From Larix kaempferi (taxonomy: Eukaryota > Streptophyta > Pinopsida > Pinales > Pinaceae), in NCBI GenBank assembly GCA_027924585.1, contig BSBM01000442.1, forward strand, positions 3,286,001 through 3,350,000: a stretch of 64,000 nucleotides of DNA. The letters are read 5' to 3'. The stretch's first letter is position 1. Every line of letters begins with the position of its first letter. A program made the position numbers and the translations under genes. The notes under the pieces were generated by a model, which was given only the letters and a program-made list of their open reading frames with translations, was not told where the DNA came from and did no database searches. This document shows positions 56,779-64,000 of the stretch, piece by piece.

Positions 56779-58982
56779 ATGATGTCTCACCACACCAAGC
56801 TTGAGGATAAGCTTGAAGGATCTGATAACTTCTGAGCTTGGAAGTATAGGGTTGGGTTAATCCTGGAAGAGAATGAGTTGGACTCATATGTAAAAGAAGA
56901 CATCCCTATCCCAGAGGATGAAGAGGCTAAAGTATTGCATAAGAAAAACTTGGTCAAGGAAAAGAGAATCATTGTTGATTCTATCAAAGACCATCTCATA
57001 CCCCATGTGTCTTCTCTAAAGACACCTAAGGAGATGTTTGACTCTTTGACCAAGCTATTTGAAGGGAAGAACATAAATCGGAAGATGACCCTGCGGAACC
57101 AATTGAAAGGTGTAAAGTTTCAGAATGGAGAAACCATTCAATCTTATTTTTCAAGGGTCTCCCAGATCAAGGAACAACTAGAAGCAGTGGATGAAATGGT
57201 GGAGAATGGTGAAGTGGTGATGACCACTCTAAATGGTCTACCGAGGTCATGGGATTCCTTTATTCAAGGAATTTGTGCAAGGAAGAAGTTGATCTCCTTC
57301 AACAGATTGCGGGAAGAATGCTCTCAAGAAGAAGCTAGGCTTGTGGCCCGAGAAGAAAAGATGGGAAATGAATATCAAGCTCTCACAGCACATGCCAGGA
57401 AAGGCAAGTCCAAAAAGGAATCATCTCATAACAGAAGATTCTCACACCACCATTATCATAAAGATAAGAAAGATCTTAGATGCTTCAATTGCAATGAGAA
57501 GGGACACTTTGCTTCAGATTGTCCCAAGAAGAAGAAAGACAACAACAACAACTTCAATAAGAAGAAGAAGAATAACAAAAGAAGGTACCATGCTCATGCT
57601 TCCGAAGATGATGAACCTCCAAAGAAGAAGGCTAGGGAAGAAAGTGATGATAGTAATGATGACTCATCAAGTGAAGAAGAGTATGTTCTAATCTCTGCTC
57701 TCACATGTACTATCTCCCATGGTTGTAATGATTGGTTGATTGATAGTGGGGCTTCCAAACACATGACTGGGTTTAAGGAATCTTTTGTGAATCTATCTGA
57801 ACATGAATCACCCCATAAGGTGAAACTTGGGGATGATTATCAATACCCAATCAAAGGAAGTGGTGAAGCCTCCTACAACCTAGATTCTGGAAAATCTTTG
57901 AAGATGAAAGAAGTCCTTTATGTACCTGGGCTCAAGAAGAACTTACTCTCCATCTCTGCATTGGATGCAAAAGGTATGAGGGTTGCATTTGTGGATGGCC
58001 AAGTCTTAATGTGGCCAAAGGGAAAGAACATAGATGATGCAGTAGTGATTGGAGAGCAAGAGGGAGGTTTGTATAAATTGAAGGGACAACCTGAACATGC
58101 CATGGTACATGAATCCATGGAGCCAAGTGAAATTTGGCATAGAAGACTTGCTCATATGCACTATAGGGCACTTCCAATTGCAAGCAAGGCTGTAGAGGGT
58201 CTTCCTGAGATCAAGACCAAACATGAAGGTGTTTGCAAAGGATGTGCAAAAGGTAAGAACATTAAGAAGGCTTTCCCAAGCAGTGAAAGCAAGGCAAAAG
58301 ACATCCTGGAAATCATCCACTCAGATGTATGTGGTCCTATGTCATCTAGCTCTCTGAGTGGGTATGTTTACTATGTCTCATTTATTGATGACTTCTCCAG
58401 GAAGACTTGGGTATACTTCTTGAAGAGCAAAGATGAGGTGTTTGATAAATTCAAAGAATTCAAAACCTTGATGGAGAATCAAACTGACAAGAAGATCAAA
58501 ACATTCAGATCCGACAATGGTGGAGAATTCACCTCAGGTGACTTCAAGAAGCTTTGTAGTGATTCAGGGATTAAGAGGGAGTTGACTACTCCTTATAGTC
58601 CTCAACATAATGGAGTTGCAAAAAGGAAGAACAGAACATTCATTGAAGTAGCAAGGGCAATGCTGCATGACCAGGATCTACCTATGCATCTATGGGCAGA
58701 AGCAGCTAGAACAGCTGTATATGTGCAGAAAAGAACACCCCACAAGATATTGGACAACAAGACACCATAAGAGGTCTTTTCTGGTAAGAAACCTAAAGGC
58801 AGCCATCTCAGAATATTTGGTTGTCCAGTATACACACATGTCCCAAAGGAAAAGAGGACCAAACTAGATCCTTCAGGAAAGAAGGGTATCTTTGTGGGTT
58901 ACAGTGAAAGCTCGAAGGCTTAAAAATTATACTTTCCAGGGTTCAAGAAGATTGATGTCAGCAAGGATGAATATAAGTTCAA
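56779..58982 (+). pseudogene. Copia gag-protease-integrase
   Basis: Starts at ATG 56779 (MSHHTKLEDKLEGSDNF); the next codon is TGA where Trp is expected (NFWAWKY). It then runs open to 58770. Gag (SLKTPKEMFDSLTKLFEGK, FSRVSQIKEQLEAVDEMV), zinc knuckle CFNCNEKGHFASDC at about 57482-57523, protease WLIDSGASKHM at about 57733, pre-integrase (IWHRRLAHMHYRAL, CKGCAKGK), then the integrase core with the first Asp (HSDVCGP) and second Asp (FRSDNGGEF). The third catalytic residue is changed: HNGVAKRKNRT has AAA (Lys) at 58621-58623 where Glu is universal. A TAA at 58768-58770 (TP-stop-EVFSGKK) and further stops end the frame; the reading continues to about 58980 ([20 protein letters not shown]). Confidence 0.9.
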
Positions 58983-59559
58983 GGACAGGTAATCCAGGAA
59001 GCAAAGATCAAGAGGGAGCACACTCCAGCAGCTCCTGCAAGGATGCATATTTTCAGAGGGATTTGACCATCTTCCTACATTCCACAACAGAAAGGTGTAG
59101 AAGAAGATACTTTAGGAAGCAAAGACTCAGAGGGAGTCCACCCAACAAACAAACAAAGATAAGTATTTCAATTATCATTTCATGCCTATTTTTGTTTAAA
59201 TAATATTATGCTTATGTTCCTAGACTTAGGAGATGTATCATGCATATTAGAATGATTGCATTAATGAACAGTATACTACTAATATGCATGTGATGGGTAA
59301 GTGGCCTATGGAACTGTACAACATTCCAGTGCTACTTATCTAGAATGAAACCTCTTTGCTGACATGTTGGGAGTAGTGCAAACTCTTAACAATGTTCTGG
59401 TAGAGACTGGAAGGAATCTAGAAAGTTGTGGAACATGGATAAATGTTGTATTGAAGCATTGGCTAAGATAACTGCATGATTGCATGACATATTTCTTTAT
59501 GTGTAAAGAATTTGTTCTAAAAATTATGAGATGTTTCTAATCATGCAATTTAACTTGTT

Positions 59560-60711
59560 TTGTAGGAAAAACCGTATATCTTCACCTACAAAAGAAGGAC
59601 TACAACATTTGTTCCAGCAACAAAGATATCTATTGAAGATATTGAAGTTCTCAGGATCTGGGATGAAGAAATGGAATGCCATGATCTGTCGATCATGAAG
59701 AAAATGTTTGGGATGCAGTCCCAAGACCTGACAGGGAGTCACATGTGTGCAGATTGAAGAAAGCCTTGTATGGCTTGTAGCAAGCTCCCAAAACTTGGTG
59801 TGATACAAAGAGGAAGCTTGTTCGATATGAAAGATTTGGGAATGATGCATTATTTCCTAGGTATGGAGGTGTGGCAGAGTACAGGTGGGATCTTCCTTGG
59901 TTAAGGGAAGTACACAGTAGATATCCTGAAGAGATTCGGGATGATGGATTGCAAGGCCATGGCCACACCTATGGCATCGAATCTGAAGCTTCTATGTGAT
60001 GCTTCATCTTAGCCGGTTGATGTCTCTATGTATCGTCAGATGATTGGGTCCTTGATGTACCTGACGAACACGAGACCAGATATTTGCTTTGGAGTGAACA
60101 CATTGAGTCAATTCCTGACAGATCTGAGGAGTGTTCATCTGGTTGCTATAAAGCATGTTCTGAGGTACCTAAAGGGTACAGTGGATTATGGGATCAAGTA
60201 TGAGGCGAATCAAAATTTTAACCTGCAAGGTTATGTTGATTCAGATTGGGCTGGCAGTGCTGCAGATAGGAAGAGCACATCTGGGTGCTACTTCAGTATG
60301 GGATCATGTGTGATCTCTTGGTTTAGCAGGAAGTAGTCCTGCGTAGCACTAAGTATAGCTGAGGAAGAGTATGTTGCAGCCTGTTCAGCTAGTTGTGAGG
60401 CAGTATGGCTACAGAAGCTACTGTTTGAATTATTTGATCTCCCGTTGGATGCTACTGGTATCTTTTTTTATAACTAGAGTTGTGTGAAGCTGTCCGAGAA
60501 CCCAGTGTTTCATGACAGGTTGAAACACATAGATATCAAATATCACTATATCAGGGATATGGTGCAGAGAGGAGCTGTGAAGCTCCTGTATGTTGCGACG
60601 GACAAGCAGATTGCAGATGTGCTGACGAAGCCACTAGCCAGGGTGAAGTTCAAGTACTTCAGAGAGAGGCTTGGTGTTCTTCAAATTGATGACACTTCGA
60701 GGAAAAAGTGA
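59560..60711 (+). pseudogene. Copia RT scraps and RNase H
   Basis: After about 0.6 kb of degenerate sequence, shifted-frame RT remnants appear: VWDAVPRP-like then directly CRLKKALYGL and QAPKTW (59680-59790), then MKDLGMMHYFLGMEVWQ (59829-59880). Two internal deletions have removed the RT N-terminal domain and the catalytic YVDD segment. From 60028 the RNase H part is better kept: SLMYLTNTRPDICFGVNTLS, GYVDSDWAGSAADRKSTSGC, AEEEYVAACS, and the typical C-terminus HIDIKYHYIRDMVQRGAVKL, ADVLTKPLARVKFKYFRERL, interrupted by stops at 60334 and 60475. No activity is possible. Confidence 0.88.
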
Positions 60712-60839
60712 TGGACACATTTACTGAAGCCATTCCAAGCATGTTGGAAGGAGGATTCTTCACATGGCTATGGATGTAAGCGCTGGATGATGAGCATCAA
60801 GATGATGTTCTGGTTTCTGCCTTGTATGATCAATTGGAT

Positions 60840-61330
60840 CATTTTTATATGTATGTATGTATGCATCATGTTGGATGCTGGATATGATCAGTTGGATCAT
60901 TTATATGTATATGTACATATCATGTTGGATGCTAGATATGACCAGTTGGATCATTTATATGTATGTACGCATCATGTTGGATGTTGGATATGATCGGTTG
61001 GATCATGTGTATGTATTTTGTATAAGCATCATGTTGGATGCTTGGACCATGTATCTGTATATGTATCAGGTGGATACATTGTATGATCAGGTGGATCATG
61101 TATGGTGATATGTATCATGTATTTGTATTTGTATCAGGTGGATACACTATATGATCAGGTGGATCATGTATGATGATATGTATCAGGTAGATACTTGGTA
61201 TGCATCAGGTAGATGCATTGTATGATCAGGATGATCATGGATGACGAGCTTCAGGATGTTGCAGTGATGATGATCAGGATGATCATGTGTACATCAGGAT
61301 GATGTATGGTGAGTATCAGGTTGATACTCT
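60840..61330 (+). repeat. GATCA(G/T)TGGATCAT-type repeats in Copia 3' region
   Basis: Imperfect units of TGGATCAT(TT)ATATGTATG, CATCATGTTGGATGCT and ATCAGGTGGATAC recur over about 490 bp. They first cycle at about 60-70 bp (60880-61040), then at shorter spacing. This lies between the RNase H stop and the 3' LTR, a 3'-UTR-like position. Confidence 0.8.
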
Positions 61331-61414
61331 GTGGCCGTGGAACAGGTTGTGCAGATAAGCATGTAATTTGTGCCCTGGGAGATTTGCAGATAGTCTTTCA
61401 AGGTTTTGCCTACG

Positions 61415-61860
61415 GCATGTAATTTGTACCCTGGGATATCTGGAAAATGCTCTTTCGAGGTTTTGCTTGGGAGGACATATAATTTGTGCCCTGGGAGATC
61501 TGCAGATAGTCTTTCGAGGTTTTTCCTATGGCATGTAATTTGTGCCCTGGGATATCTGGCAGATGCTCTTTCGAGGTTTTGTCCAATGGCATGTAATTTT
61601 TTCCCTGGGAGATCCGATAGGTTGAGCCGTGTGCTTGTAATCAGTCCTGGGATGCTCTTTCAAGGTTTTTCCATGACCACATGTAATTTGTGTCCTGGGA
61701 GATCCGATAGGTTGAGCCTTGTGCTTGTAATCAGTCCTGGGATGCTCTTTCGAGGTTTTGTGGTGACCACATGTAATTTGTGCCCTGGGAGATCCGATAG
61801 GTTGAGCCTTATGCTCGTAATCAGTCCTGGGATTCTCTTTTGAGGTTTTGTGGTGGGGTC
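61415..61860 (+). repeat. Minisatellite of CATGTAATTTGTGCCCTGGGA units in Copia 3' region
   Basis: Seven units start CATGTAATTTGTGCCCTGGG-like and contain CTCTTTCGAGGTTTTG. The first four repeat every 55-62 bp; the last three repeat every 95-105 bp because they carry an extra GATCCGATAGGTTGAGCC-TGTGCTTGTAATCAGTCC piece. A shorter derived unit continues at 61870-61980. Confidence 0.85.
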
Positions 61861-62218
61861 ACATGTAATAAGTCCTGGAGATCTGGACAGGATGAAAAAG
61901 GCCTCAGATGCTCTTTAGGGTTCTTGCTAGTCAAGAGACTCTTTTAAGGTTTTGTGACGCACGTAATAAGTCCTGAGATTTCCACAGTATGGCCAGTGAT
62001 TGATTTCCACAGTATGGCCAGTGATTATGAAGACCTGCAGGTGGTGGTCCTACATCTAGTAGGAAAAAGGACTGGCTCTGTAGAACTTCCTATGACGAGT
62101 AGAGTCAGAGATTGGTTGAGATAGCAGCAGCAGTGACAATGATGATGACGATGATCTCGAGAAGAAGACTTGTCTAGCATATCTGTGTTGAGAAATACCT
62201 TCCTAGTTAAGAGGGAGT

Positions 62219-62822
62219 GTTGATGTATATGTAACTTTGGAATGTATTTCATCTATGTATTTCATATATATTTATTGTACCCTTATTAGAGATGTGTTAT
62301 TCCTCTATAAGGAAGTGTCGTCATGTGGATTGACAAGTGTCGCAAGTGTGTGTACTTGCCGATGGGTTATTAGACCACCATGTGTGGGGTTGGCCCTGAA
62401 ATATATATTATATTGTGGATGCACCTAGCTAGACAAGTCAGCCCCATAAGGTCACCGGGCAAACAGGTTAGTATAAATAGAGATCAGGAGATCTCTATTT
62501 AGATCATTCAGAAAGTCATCTCTCTCTCACTCAGAAAGTGGCACACTAGTGAGGAGGAGGATCATCTGCTTCTAGGAGACTATCTCAGGTGTATTTTGGT
62601 TGTACTTTGGTTGAGCCATTGCTCTCTCTATCTCTGAGGAAGTTGTGGGTTTTTTCACCTTAGGGTTTTCCCCACGGAAACTCTGTGTCTCTTGTCTCTC
62701 ATGCTTTTGATTCTTGTGATACTTGTCATGCTTATTGTGATTGTTATGCATTGATATACTGTATATGTTATTCTCTCAGTGAAGATCCTAGAGTATTGTG
62801 AATTAATGCTCAAAATTTAACA
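62219..62822 (+). repeat. 3' LTR of Copia element
   Basis: 604 bp, collinear with the 5' LTR. TATAAATA is at 62472-62479. It is followed by the TSD GGTAT. Confidence 0.95.
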
Positions 62823-62892
62823 GGTATGAGTCTTAATAAATAACATGATCAATGGAAGAAACCATAATCAAGTAGATGTACCGCAAGCCACC

Positions 62893-62980
62893 ACATATGA
62901 CCTCTTAATAGGCCCATGCATGACCACATATGACCTCTTAATAGGCCCATGCATGACCACATATGACCACATAGGTCCTA
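62893..62980 (+). repeat. Tandem repeat, 33-bp unit
   Basis: CCACATATGACCTCTTAATA followed by GGCCCATGCATGA occurs twice in direct succession (about 62893 and 62926) plus a partial third copy (CCACATATGACCACATAGG). Confidence 0.85.
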
Positions 62981-62989
62981 AGTTAATCT

Positions 62990-63419
62990 TTCATGCATCT
63001 AAGACCTAAAAGAACACCTTAAACCAACACACATGATGTTCCAAGGGAATCCATCGCCACTTATTGGATGCATTAACACTATTTTGTTTTTGAGAATTAG
63101 ATATATTTAAGTTTGACTCTCTAATCCTGGAATTTCAAGTTTTATATATATATATATAATAAAACATAATTTAAAAAAGAAAATCTAAATTATAAACCAC
63201 ATTTAAATAAAAAACTAAACCTAAATCTAAATTATAAAACACAATTAAAAAAAGTAAATCCAATTAAATTATTAAATAAACAAAACTATGTAAATCTATA
63301 TTATAAAACACAATTAATGAAATTAAAAAGTTTTTCAATTTTTTTTAAAATACACTAACTAATTTACAAAAATTAAATTTTAAGCAAAAAATATAACTAT
63401 TTTAATGGTTTAAGAGTTT
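62990..63419. other. AT-rich intergenic stretch
   Basis: Low-complexity AAATCTAAATTATAAAACAC-like repeats and a (TA)n run at 63143-63158. No gene seen. Confidence 0.6.
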
Positions 63420-63428
63420 TCGAGCCTA

Positions 63429-63642
63429 TTCCCGTGGGGGGAAGCTCAAGTGGTAAAGTTGAGAAGTTGTAAATGGAAGGTCACGTGTTCGAATCCCCCC
63501 AATATTACCCGTGTGCCATGGTTCGATCCCTGTGGATGCACCTAAGGGTATAGTGGTAGCAAGATTGGATCCCTGGACCTTGTATCACATGAGTACCATC
63601 CCAACTCCAGTTACCGATTCCCCTAGTTAAAAAAAAAAAAAA
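63429..63642 (+). mobile_element. tRNA-derived SINE with poly(A) tail and 9-bp TSD
   Basis: The TSD TCGAGCCTA lies at 63420-63428 and 63643-63651. Just inside, a tRNA-like head GGGGGAAGCTCAAGTGGTAA carries a pol III A box (AGCTCAAGTGG) and, 40 bp on, a B box (GTGTTCGAATCC at 63485-63496). A second B-box-like phrase (GGTTCGATCCC, about 63520) and an A-box-like phrase (TATAGTGGTAGC) follow, then a 14-bp A run (63629-63642). The structure is that of a short pol III-transcribed retroposon needing a LINE partner. Family name not known to me. Confidence 0.85.
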
Positions 63643-63756
63643 TCGAGCCTACCTTGCTGTCTAGATGCCATGGAAACATGAGGGTCTCCTTGGTGGTGGT
63701 CGCTACCAATAAGTTGACCCTTGGTCAAGATCAGTAACCCTCATTCAAGCTCCTTG

Positions 63757-64000
63757 CTATTGCTCGATTGAGACTTTAAACAATAACAAAAGAAAAAATA
63801 AACCATTGTGCATTTTTATAACAGTTTCTAGAAGCTCGATCAAGAAAATAGCTCGATTGAGCTATTGTCTTGATCAATACCTTAACGCTTGATCGATCTC
63901 TATTGTCTTGATCAAGACCTTAACACGCAATCAATCTCTATTGTCTCAATCGATGTTTTTCTCAAACCCTCGATTGAGCAATAGAGCTCGATCAAACATT
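63757..64000. repeat. CTCGATTGAG / CTTGATCAAG short repeats
   Basis: GCTCGATTGAG, GCTCGATCAAG and (A/T)TCTCTATTGTCTTGATCAAG-like units recur about ten times. A 37-bp unit (GATCTCTATTGTCTTGATCA, then AGACCTTAACACGC) is partly tandem at 63893-63945. It is related to the cluster at 13930-14130 and runs to the window edge. Confidence 0.6.

Larger units (their letters stand above)
55604..62822 (+). mobile_element. Copia LTR retrotransposon, full structure but dead
   Basis: LTRs are 55604-56208 and 62219-62822, both from TGTTGATGTATATG to CAAAATTTAACA. The perfect 5-bp TSD GGTAT lies at 55599-55603 and 62823-62827. The primer site TGGTATCAGAGC (56209-56220) directly follows the 5' LTR, and a purine tract AAGAGGGAG (62210-62218) precedes the 3' LTR. 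Domain order gag, protease, integrase, (RT remnant), RNase H identifies Ty1/Copia. The LTRs differ at roughly twenty positions by eye, so the insertion is neither new nor ancient. Coding damage: an early stop, the integrase catalytic residue replaced, most of RT deleted. Confidence 0.95.

Noticed and set aside
63441-63500. Functional tRNA gene
   Set aside because: A and B boxes are present, but the cloverleaf arms do not pair as a tRNA, and the poly(A) tail and TSD identify a SINE.

Overview
This window is nuclear DNA of a land plant, most likely a seed plant with a large, repeat-filled genome. A conifer or other gymnosperm is my guess from the feel of the LINE and Copia proteins, but nothing here proves it. 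The supporting evidence is a class III plant peroxidase with plant-type introns, a plant LINE with a C-terminal RNase H, Copia-type and non-autonomous LTR retrotransposons primed by initiator-Met tRNA (TGGTATCAGAGC), and a tRNA-derived SINE. Only one ordinary host gene is clear: the 5' part of the peroxidase (minus strand, exons 1-3) at the left edge.

Layout. 1-1662 peroxidase; 1793-2338 possible small two-exon gene; 2711-2928 foldback hairpin; 3007-9765 almost intact LINE with a 17-bp target-site duplication (TSD); 9783-16103 AT-rich DNA with a decayed second LINE, an orphan primer-binding site and an orphan coding scrap; 16109-51499 a nested stack of transposons; 51500-55240 AT-rich DNA with a decayed multi-exon pseudogene; 55604-62822 a dead Copia element with TSD GGTAT; 63429-63642 a SINE with a 9-bp TSD.

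The nested stack is the heart of the window. Level 1 is a non-autonomous LTR element (LTRs 16109-18441 and 49181-51499). Level 2, inserted in it, is a three-LTR, gag-protease-only Copia derivative (LTRs at 18501, 22049 and 44413) with a perfect TSD ACTCA at its outermost ends. Level 3, inserted in the gag gene of level 2, is a 17.9-kb terminal-inverted-repeat (TIR) element (25797-43664) flanked by TATA on both sides; the empty site survives in the sister copy of gag near 21313. Level 4 is about 0.9 kb of unrelated sequence (about 34297-35205) inside a satellite array carried by the TIR element.

The TIR element is the best candidate for an undescribed system. It carries (a) three arrays of an 18-bp CGCG-rich palindrome repeated at exactly 26-bp steps (26730, 30720 and 43439), each beside a presumed 5' region or an element end; (b) a plus-strand 476-codon ORF (31216) ending just after a CCCRYHVE motif, which may be the front of a transposase; (c) a minus-strand gene (40207-38076) whose seven exons splice, all in phase 0 with GT-AG borders, into an uninterrupted protein of about 503 residues that I do not recognise; and (d) a 2.6-kb TCA-repeat block between purine-rich flanks, and a two-family 358/359-bp satellite array. 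A decayed relative of gene (c), also with phase-0 introns, lies outside the element at 53036-55240, so this is a real gene family and not a chance ORF. The intact frames in (b) and (c) contrast with the broken genes of the elements around them.
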